A stretch of 64,000 nt of DNA, from positions 62,001-126,000 of the forward strand of contig JAQQAL010000024.1 in NCBI GenBank assembly GCA_028532855.1. Direction: 5' to 3'. Shown in pieces: positions 7,068 to 16,972 of the stretch. The notes under the pieces were generated by a model. It was given only the letters and a program-made list of their open reading frames with translations, did no database searches and was not told the origin of the DNA. This DNA is from Candidatus Thalassospirochaeta sargassi (GTDB lineage: Bacteria; Spirochaetota; Spirochaetia; UBA9216). The position numbers and the translations under genes were made by a program. Position 1 is the first letter of the stretch; every line of letters begins with the position of its first letter.

Positions 7068-9179
7068 TTATTTTATAATCTCAGTCAGCTGATGTTTTTC
7101 TTTCTCAAGAGCCTCTATCTGTCGGGCTATCGCGGCTTTTTCTTCATCGGCGCATTTCGGACAATTGAAATGTTCTCCGGAAAGATATCCGTGTTTGGGA
7201 CAGATTGAGAAGGTCGGCGAAATTGTGAAAAACGGCAGATGATAATTCGATGCAATTGATTTAACCAGATTCATACAGGATTCCCAGTCGTCGACAGCTT
7301 CGCCGAGAAATCCATGAAACATGGTTCCTCCGGTATACTTGACCTGAAGCTCGTCCTGCTGATCAAGGGCTTCAAAAATGTCCGATGTGTAATCGACCGG
7401 AAGCTGTGATGAATTGGTGTAGAATGGAGCCTCTTCTCCTGATGTTATAATGTCCGGATACCTCTCCTTATCGTGTTTCGCGAGTCTGTAACTGGTACTT
7501 TCTGCCGGTGAAGCCTCAAGGTTGTAAAGATCCCCGGTCTTTTCCTGATAATCCGCAAGGCGGTTTCTCATAAACTCAAGAACTTCAAGGGCGAATTCCC
7601 TCCCTTCCGGTTCGACAATGTCTTTACCGAGGAAATTTAAAAGGGCTTCATTCATACCGCAAATTCCGATTGTTGAGAAATGGTTGTTCAGGTGTGACAG
7701 ATAACGCCTTGTGTAGGGGAAAAGACCCGCTTCCATAAGCCTGTTGACAACCTTCCTTTTTATCTTCAGAGATTGAGCCGCGAGATCCATAAGATCTGAA
7801 AGCCTACTGTAGAACTCCTGTTTTGAATTAGACAGATAGCCAATTTTCGGAAGGTTAAGGGTTACAACACCGATTGACCCGGTAAACTCGTCCGATCCGA
7901 AGAGGCCACCGCCTCGTTTCCGCAATTCTCTTTTATCCAGCTGAAGCCGGCAGCACATTGAGCGTACATCATCAGGGTTGAGATCAGAGTTTATGAAATT
8001 CTGAAAGTTCGGTGTGCCGTACTTAGCCGTCATTTCAAAAAGCAGTTTTGCGTTCGGAGAAGTCCAGTTGAATTCACGGGTAAGATTATATGTGGGAATT
8101 GGATACTGAAAACCGCGTCCGTTAGCATCGCCGGTAATCATAAGCTCTATAAAGGCTTTATTGATTATATCCATCTCTTCCTGGCATTCACCGTAGGTGA
8201 AATCCTGTTCCTTGCCGCCGACTATTGCGGGTTTGTCCTTCAGGTCATGCGGGACTGTCCAGTCAAGGGTAATATTTGTGAATGGTGCCTGTGACCCCCA
8301 GCGGGAAGGTGTGTTTACACCGAAGATGAAACTCTGGAGTCCCTGTTTTACTTCTTTATGTGAAAGCTTGTCGGCCTTGATGAAGGGAGCGAGATAGGTA
8401 TCGAAGCTCGACAGTGCCTGTGCACCCGCCCATTCGTTCTGCATAATACCGAGAAAGTTAACAATCTGCTGAATAAGGGTCGAAAGATGAGCAGCCGGCA
8501 GGGATGTAATCTTGTCGGGCACTCCGCCTAGTCCTTCCTGAATCAGCTGACGCAGTGACCATCCTGCGCAATATCCTGAAAACATGGACAGATCATGAAT
8601 GTGGAAATCCGCATTCCTGTGTGCTTCGGATATGGCTTCCGTATAAATATTCTTGAGCCAGTAGTTAGCTGTTATGGTTCCGGAGTTATGGAGAATCAGA
8701 CCTCCCAGAGAGAAATTTACGTTAGCGTTTTCATTAACACGCCAGTCGGACTGCTGCAGATAGCCGTCCATTGTGCCGTTGATGTCGAGCATGAGTTTTT
8801 TAGTGTCGCGCATAACCTCATGTCTGGCCCTGTAGATAATAAAGGACTTCGCTACTTCAACTTCGCCTGATTCTACCAGAATGGACTCTATAATATCCTG
8901 AATCTCTTCAATAGCCGGTGCCGAATTCGGATGTCTGCTGCTCATGAAGGCAGTGAGAGCCGCTTCAACCTTAGCCGTCAGTTCTTCAACAAGATCAAGA
9001 TCTTCATGCTTTTTTGCGGCGTTTATTGCTCGCCCGATAGCACTTGCAATCTTCCACCTGTCATATTTTTCGGTGGTGCCGTCACGTTTGACGATCTGAC
9101 GTACTGCTGTCTTTACAGCAGGTTTTTGTTCAACTCCCAGAAATTCCTTCCAGTCGTTGTCATTCTGCCTGAAATCCAC
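7068..9179 (-). CDS. nrdD: Anaerobic ribonucleoside-triphosphate reductase, large part lacking the glycyl loop
   Basis: Class III ribonucleotide reductase catalytic subunit, 703 aa, which reduces ribonucleotides to deoxyribonucleotides without oxygen. An ATP-cone allosteric domain lies at about 27-120 (QIVKRDGTTEKYDRWKIASA). The 10-stranded barrel follows, with candidate catalytic cysteines C409-C410 in RSMCC. The zinc site is complete at the C-terminus: C660, H663, C673, C676 in CPKHGYLSGEHFNCPKC. Normally the radical loop (RVVGY, then WN.GK) follows directly. Here the protein instead ends in a charged helix of about 27 residues, and the loop is encoded by the next gene. Second gene of the operon, 15 bp after nrdR. 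Confidence 0.93.
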   Translation of the reverse strand: MDFRQNDNDWKEFLGVEQKPAVKTAVRQIVKRDGTTEKYDRWKIASAIGRAINAAKKHEDLDLVEELTAKVEAALTAFMSSRHPNSAPAIEEIQDIIESILVESGEVEVAKSFIIYRARHEVMRDTKKLMLDINGTMDGYLQQSDWRVNENANVNFSLGGLILHNSGTITANYWLKNIYTEAISEAHRNADFHIHDLSMFSGYCAGWSLRQLIQEGLGGVPDKITSLPAAHLSTLIQQIVNFLGIMQNEWAGAQALSSFDTYLAPFIKADKLSHKEVKQGLQSFIFGVNTPSRWGSQAPFTNITLDWTVPHDLKDKPAIVGGKEQDFTYGECQEEMDIINKAFIELMITGDANGRGFQYPIPTYNLTREFNWTSPNAKLLFEMTAKYGTPNFQNFINSDLNPDDVRSMCCRLQLDKRELRKRGGGLFGSDEFTGSIGVVTLNLPKIGYLSNSKQEFYSRLSDLMDLAAQSLKIKRKVVNRLMEAGLFPYTRRYLSHLNNHFSTIGICGMNEALLNFLGKDIVEPEGREFALEVLEFMRNRLADYQEKTGDLYNLEASPAESTSYRLAKHDKERYPDIITSGEEAPFYTNSSQLPVDYTSDIFEALDQQDELQVKYTGGTMFHGFLGEAVDDWESCMNLVKSIASNYHLPFFTISPTFSICPKHGYLSGEHFNCPKCADEEKAAIARQIEALEKEKHQLTEIIK

Positions 9180-9194
9180 TCTAGCCTCCCAGTT

Positions 9195-9650
9195 TTAGTG
9201 TTTAAGTTTTTTTATCTCTTCTATAAATTCCTGAACATCGGCATAGGAGCGATAGACGGATGCAAACCGGATGTATGCAACATTGTCTATGCTGTAAAGT
9301 TTTTCGAGTACAATTTCACCTAGTTCAGCGGCTGATACCTCATGGGAACTTTTCCCGATCATATAAGCCTGATCTTCAATATGGGCCAGAATATCACTTA
9401 CTGTTTCAGCTGAAACAGGCCGCTTTTCCAGCGAGCGCTCAAGCCCTCTTGCTATTTTTGTTAAATCGAATGCTTCTCTTACTCCGCTGCGTTTAACAAC
9501 CATTAAGGGTCTTTCTTCAATTCGTTCATAAGATGTAAATCTGTATGAACATGCAAGGCATTCGCGTCTTCGACGGATTGATGTTCCGGATGAAGCCTGT
9601 CTTGACTCAAGAACTTTGTCGTTATCTTCACCGCAGCGCGGGCATCTCAT
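9195..9650 (-). CDS. nrdR: NrdR transcriptional repressor
   Basis: ATP/dATP-responsive repressor of ribonucleotide reductase genes, 151 aa, full family length. N-terminal zinc ribbon: C3, C6, C31, C34 (MRCPRC and CLAC). An ATP-cone domain follows from about residue 46 (VVKRSGVREAFDLTKIARGL). It is the first gene of the operon and lies directly behind two NrdR boxes, so it should repress its own operon when dATP is high. Confidence 0.95.
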   Translation of the reverse strand: MRCPRCGEDNDKVLESRQASSGTSIRRRRECLACSYRFTSYERIEERPLMVVKRSGVREAFDLTKIARGLERSLEKRPVSAETVSDILAHIEDQAYMIGKSSHEVSAAELGEIVLEKLYSIDNVAYIRFASVYRSYADVQEFIEEIKKLKH

Positions 9651-9702
9651 TTACTGCAACCTGACCTTTTTAATGTCATATTGAATTTATCGGCGAGAAA
9701 CA

Positions 9703-9718
9703 GCTCTATATGTAGTGT
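9703..9718 (-). promoter_or_regulatory. NrdR box, gene-proximal
   Basis: The 16-mer GCTCTATATGTAGTGT matches the NrdR box pattern (ACACTATATATAGTGT-like) well in its central and right halves. It lies 53 bp upstream of the nrdR start, 43 bp (start to start, about four helical turns) from the second box. Paired boxes on the same helix face are typical for NrdR. Confidence 0.75.
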
Positions 9719-9745
9719 TCCCTTGCGATCTTTTATTATTTTACC

Positions 9746-9761
9746 ACGCAATATATAGTGT
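9746..9761 (-). promoter_or_regulatory. NrdR box, distal
   Basis: The 16-mer ACGCAATATATAGTGT is a close match to the NrdR consensus, and its flanks extend the dyad (CCAC...GTGG). Together with the proximal box it marks the control region of the nrdR-nrdD-nrdG operon. The rest of the spacer up to 9901 is AT-rich, and I recognise nothing else in it. Confidence 0.8.
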
Positions 9762-9901
9762 GGCAATTAGTTAAATTGAAAAAAATAAGAAATATGTTAA
9801 TAAATAAACAATGAATAAACACTGGTTTCCGGGCAGCAAATTTAAATAATAGCGCAGAGGAAAATACTTTTCAGGATCAATTACGGAAAAATAATTTTTT
9901 T

Positions 9902-11515
9902 CTAAATCAATTCCGCTGCAGCCTTTTCAAAGGCTGCTGAAGCCGGTCTGAATGGAAAACCGACAATAATTCCAAGCCCGCTGTTTATTGAATTGTGCAG
10001 GAAGGCGGACAGAAGTTTAAGGTAGACATCCTTCTGAACACCATCAGAATTATTAAAAATGAGGCCTGCAATATTAAATGTTTCAACTACTGCCGCAACC
10101 TGCTTCAGGACAACCGGGAAGAGTACGTCGATAAGTCTGAGGAAATCCTTCTTGTAGGATTCTTCTTCATTTACGAGCTGAAGAATCTGACTGTGTTTAT
10201 CCCTGGACTCTTCACCCCGCTTGTTTTTTTTGACAGGGATGAAATCAATAATCAGGTCGGTAACTGTTTTTGATGCAAGCAGCTTGTACAGGGCGAAATC
10301 AAATAGAAGAAGACCGGCTGTGCTTTTTATATACGGGTTGTGGTTATTTCTTTCGGTATGAAGCTTCTGCAGCAGAAGACTGACTCTTTTATCTACAGCT
10401 TTAAGGCTTACTGCATCAGACCGGGAGAAGAATAGTCTTGTTGAGTTATTCTGATCATCCACAGCTATTTTAAGCTGTGCCGACGATTTTAATAAATCCG
10501 TTAACAAAGGATCATTCTGCATTGAGTCAAGAAGTGTTATGATTTTATCTTTTTCCGAATCCGAGAATACATCTACTGCGCCGTTGATTATTGCCTGATG
10601 GTATTCAGCACCTGTGCCGGTAAGCGACTTTGTATTCAAAAGTACGAATATATATTCTGACAGCTTGTTGAATGATATTTCAATGTTTCTGATATACGGA
10701 TTAAGGTGAAGGTAGTGTCTTATCAGTCCACCCGATCGGCCGGGCAGTGAAATCGAATAAGCAAGCTCGTCTATCCGCTGCTCAATCAGAAAATCAAGTC
10801 TTTCACTCATCTGCGCGAGGATGTTCACCGATAGTGAAGGGTTGCTCTGCAGAAGGTCCATCGCAGGATCATGGGGAATAAATGCGGCATCTTTTATATC
10901 AAGTTCATCAAAGTTAAATCTATCTTCTTCTGCAACATTTTTGTTGTAATTGCCCGGCAGATCTCCGGGATCAAATCCGGCTACAGTTATACCGGCATAT
11001 TTATTGTGCCACAGCAGGTATTCTTGTTCGTTTCCACCTGCATGTGCCTGTTTGATATAATGTCCCGATGCTGTATGTGATGTGGGTTCATCGTTGGTTA
11101 CGATAACCAGTTTTTTCGCGAATTCAAGGAATATCAGATTCTCTTCATAGAGGCTGCCTGCCGGTAGGTCAAGGATGAGTTTATCGTAGTTGTTCTCCAA
11201 TTCTTTTTTAAACTGGATCAGCTTATTATACGCGCCGGTGGTTCTGTCTTCAAGTTTGGACTCCGGAAATATTAAATCAAGGTTTGGGAGTACCCTGATT
11301 ATATTGGATTCAAAATCATCTCCCGTACCGGAGAGTTTTTCTTGTTCACCGATATCAAGGAGGGTGGCTGCATCTGAAAGCGGATCAAGATCTATTAGCC
11401 CGGTTTTTAATCCACTGCGTGCAAAGTATACAGCAAGGTTCACGCATGTTGTTGTTTTGCCGACTCCGCCTTTGCCAGATGCAACAGCTATCGATTTTTC
11501 GTTTATTGATGCCAT
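9902..11515 (-). CDS. ParA/MinD-type P-loop ATPase with long C-terminal region
   Basis: 537 aa. The N-terminal 250 residues are a deviant-Walker ParA/MinD ATPase: GKGGVGKTT at 14-22, [16 protein letters not shown] (Walker A' region) and LILDLPAG (Walker B, about 112-119). The C-terminal half (about 250-537) matches nothing I recognise; it is rich in predicted helix and ends in a Gly/Pro-containing segment. The start has a GGGAGGGG Shine-Dalgarno. No parB, minE or flagellar partner is adjacent, so the cargo is unknown. The protein is too long for a simple MinD or ParA. It is divergent from a secreted protein gene with overlapping promoters. Confidence 0.75.
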   Translation of the reverse strand: MASINEKSIAVASGKGGVGKTTTCVNLAVYFARSGLKTGLIDLDPLSDAATLLDIGEQEKLSGTGDDFESNIIRVLPNLDLIFPESKLEDRTTGAYNKLIQFKKELENNYDKLILDLPAGSLYEENLIFLEFAKKLVIVTNDEPTSHTASGHYIKQAHAGGNEQEYLLWHNKYAGITVAGFDPGDLPGNYNKNVAEEDRFNFDELDIKDAAFIPHDPAMDLLQSNPSLSVNILAQMSERLDFLIEQRIDELAYSISLPGRSGGLIRHYLHLNPYIRNIEISFNKLSEYIFVLLNTKSLTGTGAEYHQAIINGAVDVFSDSEKDKIITLLDSMQNDPLLTDLLKSSAQLKIAVDDQNNSTRLFFSRSDAVSLKAVDKRVSLLLQKLHTERNNHNPYIKSTAGLLLFDFALYKLLASKTVTDLIIDFIPVKKNKRGEESRDKHSQILQLVNEEESYKKDFLRLIDVLFPVVLKQVAAVVETFNIAGLIFNNSDGVQKDVYLKLLSAFLHNSINSGLGIIVGFPFRPASAAFEKAAAELI

Positions 11516-11530
11516 TATCCCCTCCCGAGG

Positions 11531-11543
11531 TGTTATAATTATA
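11531..11543. promoter_or_regulatory. Overlapping divergent -10 elements
   Basis: On the plus strand TGT-TATAAT (11531-11539) is an extended -10 for the secreted protein gene. On the minus strand TATAAT (11543-11538) can serve the ParA-like gene. The two hexamers share bases, so the promoters are probably mutually exclusive. Confidence 0.55.
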
Positions 11544-11579
11544 TTATCGGTAGGAAAACTGCTTTTTTCAGTTAAGGAT

Positions 11580-12761
11580 ATGGATTATAATGCTTATATG
11601 AAGGTTTTTTTCCGGGTTGCAGTTGTTTTTTTACTCTTTCTATCGGCTTCGGCGGTACTTACAGCGGAGGAAGCTGTGGTGGCTGTATATTCCGATGCTT
11701 CATCATCGAGATACGGCCGTGCGCTTAATCGAAGCAGGGTTATTACCGTGCCTCTGGACCGATTCAGCGAATCCGAATCAGTTGAAACCGGCGTAAATGG
11801 AATAGCTACAGCTGTGATGATTGACGCATCGGTCAAAAAAGCACTTGATGAGCTTTTATCAGAAAGAGAATATGTAATAATAGAAAATTCAGTTTTCAGC
11901 AGGCTTCAGGGGTACGAGACCGATGTCTATGGTTTCAGCTGGGACAAATACGGTTTTGACATAGCTTTTTCATTTGATGAAAACAGTAAAGGGCTAACTG
12001 ACGAAATTGAAAAGGTCTACGGCCGGGATGCCTATCTCTTCGGTGAGCTGCTTCGAAGCTATGATGATAATTATGCACTCAGGATTTTTAAGGCTGAAGA
12101 TTTATACAAAAACGACGGACCGGTGATAAGCTTCAGGGAGGTGATGATTTCAGCCACTGTAATCGGAAGCACATTTCAGCCTCTGCTGGGGATTCATGAC
12201 GGAATAGGTGTACTAAATGAACTTGGGATAGCTGCTGCAGGAGCGGAAATTCGTGAAGGCGGTCAGTTTGTCGAATACAGGCAGTTTCAGTCTGCGGGCG
12301 ACAGGATTTATTCCTTCCTTCATTCGGTAGAAGAAATGGAAGGTGACTTTGTCGACAACCTATATAATTCTATAGGGGCTATAACACATAAACATTCGGA
12401 AGACAACCGTATTATGCTGCCGGAAGAATTCTTTGATGAGCGCAGCGGTGACAATACCGACTATGCGCTGTTTTATTATGATATGCTGAAACGGAAGGAT
12501 TATCAGGTCAGATTCATTGTCATTGACTCCGGTTCCGGCGAGCTTTACAGTACTGTTTTCTTCAGAGAAAAAGGTGCCGATTTGTGGGGTGTAATAGACG
12601 GCAATGGCCTTGAACGGGAAAAAGCCTCTAAATGGCAAAGGCTTCCGGCTCTGGTTTTTACAGCATCTGTTAATTACTTTGAACCTGATATCGAATCCAT
12701 GATGAGCAGTGGAAATATAGAACTTCCACCTCCGTCGAGATGGACGAATTCTCCGTATTAG
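11580..12761 (+). CDS. Secreted protein of unknown function
   Basis: 393 aa from the ATG at 11580, or 387 aa from the ATG at 11598. An N-terminal extension of the frame is antisense to the ParA-like gene and is not used. A signal peptide is clear ([19 protein letters not shown], cleavage near VLTAEE). The mature part is acidic with an alpha/beta look ([34 protein letters not shown]) and no family I recognise. An AAGGA motif lies too close to the first ATG to decide between the starts. It is followed 21 bp later by ilvY. Likely periplasmic. Confidence 0.7.
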   Translation: MDYNAYMKVFFRVAVVFLLFLSASAVLTAEEAVVAVYSDASSSRYGRALNRSRVITVPLDRFSESESVETGVNGIATAVMIDASVKKALDELLSEREYVIIENSVFSRLQGYETDVYGFSWDKYGFDIAFSFDENSKGLTDEIEKVYGRDAYLFGELLRSYDDNYALRIFKAEDLYKNDGPVISFREVMISATVIGSTFQPLLGIHDGIGVLNELGIAAAGAEIREGGQFVEYRQFQSAGDRIYSFLHSVEEMEGDFVDNLYNSIGAITHKHSEDNRIMLPEEFFDERSGDNTDYALFYYDMLKRKDYQVRFIVIDSGSGELYSTVFFREKGADLWGVIDGNGLEREKASKWQRLPALVFTASVNYFEPDIESMMSSGNIELPPPSRWTNSPY

Positions 12762-12782
12762 GCAAGGTAATGAGGCATATAC

Positions 12783-13664
12783 ATGGATAATTATTCGTTG
12801 AGGCTGTTTTTAACCCTCGCAGAGAATCTCCATTTCGGCAGGACTAGTCAACTCTGTAATATAAGCCGTTCGGCTCTCAGTCGTCAGATCCAGAGATTGG
12901 AAGACGAGGTGGGACAGAAGCTTTTCGAGCGCGACAATCGTATGGTATCCCTGACTCCAGCCGGTGTCCGGTTTTCAGAATATGCCTCGAAGGCAGTCGA
13001 TTTATGGAAGGAGATGAATGAGGAGCTGCTGGAGGAAAAAACTGTATTGAAGGGTGAACTGAGCGTCTACTGTTCAGTCACTGCCTGCTACAGTGTCCTT
13101 CCTGATATTCTGGTCAAGTTCAGGAAAAAATATCCTGATATTCACATCAAGCTGAAGACCGGTGATGCCTCCGCAGCAATCTCGAATATACAGGAAGGGA
13201 GGGCTGATATAGCCATTGCAGCCCGTCCGGACAGGCTTGCTTCAAGCATCAGCTTTCGTGAAATAGCTGTAACACCGCTTGTATTTATTCTTCCATCAGT
13301 GGACTGGGCTTATTCGGACTGCCAGCCTGAACAGCTCCCATGGGATTCCATTCCAATGATTCTGCCTGAGAGAGAGCTTGCCCGGAGGCGGGTAGATGTC
13401 TGGTTCAGGAAAAAGGGAATCAGGCCGAATGTTTATGCACAGGTTTCAGGTAATGAGGCTATACTTGCCATGGTTAATCTCGGTTTTGGGGTGGGGGTAA
13501 TTCCCCAACTTGTTTTCGAAAAAAGGCCCTTCGAGGTAGACGTAAGACCTATAAAAGTAGAGCCCCCGCTGCAGCCGTATTCTGTAGGATTATGTGCGCA
13601 GCAGAGGCGTCTTGGATCACCGCTAATAAAAGCGTTCTGGCAGATAGTCCGCCAGGCTGATTAA
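12783..13664 (+). CDS. ilvY: LysR-family regulator, IlvY-like
   Basis: 293 aa. The LysR winged helix (1-60: LRLFLTLAENLHFGRTSQLC, SRSALSRQIQRLEDEVGQKL) is followed by a LysR substrate-binding domain. It matches my memory of E. coli IlvY at many landmarks: GELSVYCSVTACYS, IHIKLKTGDASAAI, RRRVDVWFRKKGI, NEAILAMVNLGFGVGVIPQ and the C-terminal LIKAFWQI. IlvY activates ilvC in response to acetolactate or acetohydroxybutyrate. No ilv gene is in the window, so the target must be elsewhere. Convergent with ftsH. Confidence 0.8.
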   Translation: MDNYSLRLFLTLAENLHFGRTSQLCNISRSALSRQIQRLEDEVGQKLFERDNRMVSLTPAGVRFSEYASKAVDLWKEMNEELLEEKTVLKGELSVYCSVTACYSVLPDILVKFRKKYPDIHIKLKTGDASAAISNIQEGRADIAIAARPDRLASSISFREIAVTPLVFILPSVDWAYSDCQPEQLPWDSIPMILPERELARRRVDVWFRKKGIRPNVYAQVSGNEAILAMVNLGFGVGVIPQLVFEKRPFEVDVRPIKVEPPLQPYSVGLCAQQRRLGSPLIKAFWQIVRQAD

Positions 13665-13683
13665 TAGTTAAGCTGATGATTTT

Positions 13684-15633
13684 CTAAGCTGACAGCCCGG
13701 CCAAATCAAAAAACTCTTTTGAGGAGATAGTCTCCTGCTCAAGAAGTTTCGATGTAATTGATTCGAGGGTTTCGCGTTTCTCTTTAAGCAAGCCTATAAC
13801 CTTTTTATAACGTTCTCTTATTATGTTCGCAACCTCTTCATCAATATACTGCTGTGTTGTCTCTGCATATTCTTTCTGATTCATGCCGGATTCCTGCCCC
13901 AGGAAACTTGCCGATCGTTTGGTCAGAGCCATATTTTCGAATTTATCACTCATACCGTACTCGGTGATGAGGCTGCGGGCAATGTCGGTTGCTCTTGTTA
14001 TATCGTTGGATGCTCCCGTTGAAACTTCTTCAAAGATTATTTCTTCAGCTGCACGGCCACCGAGAAGAACATCTATTTTACCTAACAGTTCCTGCTTGGT
14101 CATGAGAAATCTGTCTTCCGTAGGAGTCTGAAGCGTGTACCCAAGGGCACCTATGCCGCGGGGTATGATGCTTATCTTCTGAACCGGATCAGCTCCCTCA
14201 GTGTAGGCTGCGGTAATAGCATGACCTGTTTCGTGGTATGCAACAATATTGCGTTCCTTCTTGTTTATAACACGGTTTTTTTTCTGCAGACCCGCCATAG
14301 TTTTCTCTATAGCCTCTTCAAGATCTTCCTGCTTAACCTCGGAGCGTCCTGCACGTACGGCAAGCAAAGCGCTCTCGTTGATAATGTTAGCAAGATCTGC
14401 CCCTACAAAGCCCGGGGTAGCCTTTGCTATCTCATGAAGATCAACATTGCCGCCCATCTTCACCTCGGAGGAGTGAATGCGAAGAATGGCCTCACGTCCG
14501 GTGAGATCCGGCTTATCAACGACAACCTGACGGTCAAAGCGTCCCGGCCGGAGTAATGCTGCGTCGAGCACCTCGGGCCTGTTTGTTGCGCCCAGGATGA
14601 TAACGCCCGATTTAGCGCTGAAGCCATCCATTTCAACAAGAAGCTGGTTCAAAGTCTGTTCACGCTCGTCGTTACCGCCGGCTACGTTCAGTCTGCTTTT
14701 GCCTATTGCGTCCAGCTCGTCTATGAATACAATACAGGGCGCCTTTTCCCGTGCCTGTTTAAACAGATCCCGGACTCGTGCCGCACCGACACCAACAAAC
14801 ATTTCAACGAAGTCAGCACCACTGAGTCTGAAGAAAGGTACACCGGCATCTCCGGCAACCGCCCGTGCAAGCAGGGTTTTTCCGGTGCCGGGACTCCCGA
14901 CAAGCAGAACCCCTTTAGGAATTTTACCGCCTATGTCGAGATATTTTTTCGGGTTTTTGAGAAAGTCTACAACTTCAACAAGTTCTTCTTTGGCTTCGTC
15001 GGCCCCCGCAACATCTTCAAATGTTGTTCCTGTATCACCTTCCGCCACAAGCTGTGCATTATTTTTTCCAAAATTCATTACTCCAGAGCCGCTGCCGCCC
15101 ATTTTGTTGAACATGAATCTCCATACAACAATAATGAGTGCAAAAGGAATTACCCATCCGAGCAGCATGCTTATAATATTACTGCTGCGTTCTGAGGCTG
15201 CACTGTATTTAACACCCATGCTGTCAAGCATCGGAACAAAATTCACATCATCAACCGGAACAGTCCGGTATATAGTATATTGAGTCCCGGGCATTTCTGA
15301 GTTACCGTTAATTACTCCGAGATAGTAGTCGTTTCCAATCTGCACCTCAGTTATTGTTCCGTTTGAAATCAGCTCTTTGAAGGTGCTGAATGATACAGTC
15401 TCATAGGCATTTGTGTTTACGAATGAGTTAATCAGCATAATTATGATGACTGCTGCTATGAAATACCAGATAGAGAATTTGAACTGCCCTTTGTTGAATT
15501 TGAAAATGGGTTCCTGATGATTATTACTAGGTCCGCTGGTCTGTTTTTTACAATCATCATCCCAGCAGCCGTCATCTTTCTTTTTTCCGGCAAGATTCAA
15601 ATCATCTTTTTCCATGTCATCCTGTGATGTCAT
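13684..15633 (-). CDS. ftsH: ATP-dependent zinc metalloprotease FtsH
   Basis: Membrane-anchored AAA+ protease, 649 aa, which degrades misassembled membrane proteins and unstable regulators. Two membrane segments flank a periplasmic domain (about 53-71 and 153-172). Walker A GSPGTGKT is at 246-253, Walker [12 protein letters not shown] at about 301-311, the SRH ends with RPGRFDR, and the zinc site HETGH is at 467-471. The cytosolic N-terminus (1-48) is unusually polar and acidic, with a CWDDDC pair. An AGGAG Shine-Dalgarno precedes the ATG. Transcribed alone. Confidence 0.96.
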   Translation of the reverse strand: MTSQDDMEKDDLNLAGKKKDDGCWDDDCKKQTSGPSNNHQEPIFKFNKGQFKFSIWYFIAAVIIIMLINSFVNTNAYETVSFSTFKELISNGTITEVQIGNDYYLGVINGNSEMPGTQYTIYRTVPVDDVNFVPMLDSMGVKYSAASERSSNIISMLLGWVIPFALIIVVWRFMFNKMGGSGSGVMNFGKNNAQLVAEGDTGTTFEDVAGADEAKEELVEVVDFLKNPKKYLDIGGKIPKGVLLVGSPGTGKTLLARAVAGDAGVPFFRLSGADFVEMFVGVGAARVRDLFKQAREKAPCIVFIDELDAIGKSRLNVAGGNDEREQTLNQLLVEMDGFSAKSGVIILGATNRPEVLDAALLRPGRFDRQVVVDKPDLTGREAILRIHSSEVKMGGNVDLHEIAKATPGFVGADLANIINESALLAVRAGRSEVKQEDLEEAIEKTMAGLQKKNRVINKKERNIVAYHETGHAITAAYTEGADPVQKISIIPRGIGALGYTLQTPTEDRFLMTKQELLGKIDVLLGGRAAEEIIFEEVSTGASNDITRATDIARSLITEYGMSDKFENMALTKRSASFLGQESGMNQKEYAETTQQYIDEEVANIIRERYKKVIGLLKEKRETLESITSKLLEQETISSKEFFDLAGLSA

Positions 15634-15712
15634 TATATTACTCCTATATTCAGAAAATACGCAGGATAAGGGGCAAAGTAAAGTAAAAGCTGTTAAACAA
15701 ACCGTTTATATT

Positions 15713-16972
15713 TTATGCTGTTTTGTTCAGAAAGCTGCATGCCTTTGAAAAAACTTCTTCAAAGCCTGCATTGAGTTCCGGATGCTGACTGTTCAGAAGC
15801 GGAAAGGGATCTTCATGCCGGTATTCAAAGGGGAAATCCATGCTGCCGACTTCAATATCGATATCTTCATTAAAACCTTTAATTGTTTTTCTTGTGCTTG
15901 CAGGCGGGAATACCTTATCTTTGTCGAGTCCAAGAACCATTATATTTCCGCTCATTTTCCTGAGAGATGCCTCTCTGAATGACTGCATTCGGTCATAAAA
16001 AAGGAAGCTTTTGAAATTCAGTACCTCTGGAAGATCCTGAAAGAAAATGTCTCTGACCCTTCTGCTCATTTCGGTAACTGATTCAAAAAGAGTTCCAAAC
16101 CAGCTGAAAAGTTCAGTGTATGCAGCCTTGTCGATAATTGTTTTTGAAACCGGATCAGCGGTGTCCAGGGCCGCTCCCCCGCAGAACAGGAAGGCATTTG
16201 AGTTTTCGAAATAATTATTCTGATTGCTCGTAAGCAGAACCTCGGTCAGAGAAGCACCTATCGAATATGAGAAGAAATCGAATTTGCAATTTCTTTCAAG
16301 AAAGGGGTGGGTCCCAAGCCGGATTTCATCAATAAGGCTGATAATGTCGTAATATGTCTGCAGGCCAGATGAAAAAAATCTATGCGGAGCGAATTGGATT
16401 CTATGGCTCAGCGCAGCATTTAGAAAGCTGGTCTGAGTACCTTCATTCACAAAGTTTTTTCTTTCGGCGGCAACCTTCATCATGTCGCGTGGACTGCCCC
16501 ATGCTTCCGGAGCCCTGTTCATGTGAAATGCAATAGGAAATAGAATAACGGGTGAATCGGTTTCTTCCATTATTCTTAAGGCCCATGGTAGATACTTTTC
16601 CCATCGCTTTTCATTCAGCCCGTGAAGAAGAATGACAGCCCTGTTGAAACGTCTGTTTCCGGCAGGTTTAAAGATCGGAATTCTGAATTTGTTATTTTCC
16701 ATTACATTTTTATCCGGATTTTCAAGTTCATTGAAAATAAGCTCATTGCTGTATGTGTTTGTACTTAGATAATATTTCAGCAGGGCAGTGAATGTACTTC
16801 CCTTGGACGAATAATCACCAGATTCCGGATATACAAAATCAGCGGTACTTTTAAATGGACAGGAAAGAAGATCGAATGACTTATGTCCTTCAATATCAAT
16901 GGTTTTAAAAGATATATCCAGATCAAAGCTACGGGAAAGGGCATTAAAATCATTGATGTAATCAGTTTTCAT
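15713..16972 (-). CDS. Alpha/beta-hydrolase-fold protein (DUF6051-like)
   Basis: 419 aa, no signal peptide. The fold is suggested by an oxyanion-type AVILLHGLNEKRWEKYLPWA (112-131), a nucleophile elbow FSYSIGAS (S237), an acid candidate D350 or D352 (VLGLDKDKVF) and a late His (H386, EYRHEDPF). It looks like an uncharacterised lipase/esterase-like family; I think of DUF6051 but cannot confirm it. The start overlaps the end of the upstream double-MerR regulator by 11 bp, so the two are translated from one message and probably act together. Confidence 0.65.
   Translation of the reverse strand: MKTDYINDFNALSRSFDLDISFKTIDIEGHKSFDLLSCPFKSTADFVYPESGDYSSKGSTFTALLKYYLSTNTYSNELIFNELENPDKNVMENNKFRIPIFKPAGNRRFNRAVILLHGLNEKRWEKYLPWALRIMEETDSPVILFPIAFHMNRAPEAWGSPRDMMKVAAERKNFVNEGTQTSFLNAALSHRIQFAPHRFFSSGLQTYYDIISLIDEIRLGTHPFLERNCKFDFFSYSIGASLTEVLLTSNQNNYFENSNAFLFCGGAALDTADPVSKTIIDKAAYTELFSWFGTLFESVTEMSRRVRDIFFQDLPEVLNFKSFLFYDRMQSFREASLRKMSGNIMVLGLDKDKVFPPASTRKTIKGFNEDIDIEVGSMDFPFEYRHEDPFPLLNSQHPELNAGFEEVFSKACSFLNKTA

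Noticed and set aside
7051-7070. Frameshift or sequencing error joining nrdD and the following gene
   Set aside because: nrdD ends at a clean TAA, the next gene has its own GGGAG ribosome site and ATG, and new helical sequence is present on both sides of the break.
11190-11579. N-terminal extension of the secreted protein frame
   Set aside because: It is antisense to the P-loop region of the ParA-like gene, and a signal peptide begins only at 11580-11598.
14597-15283. 228-residue open frame antisense to ftsH
   Set aside because: The opposite strand encodes a full FtsH with all motifs; the antisense frame is Ser/Pro-rich, lacks a ribosome site and matches nothing.
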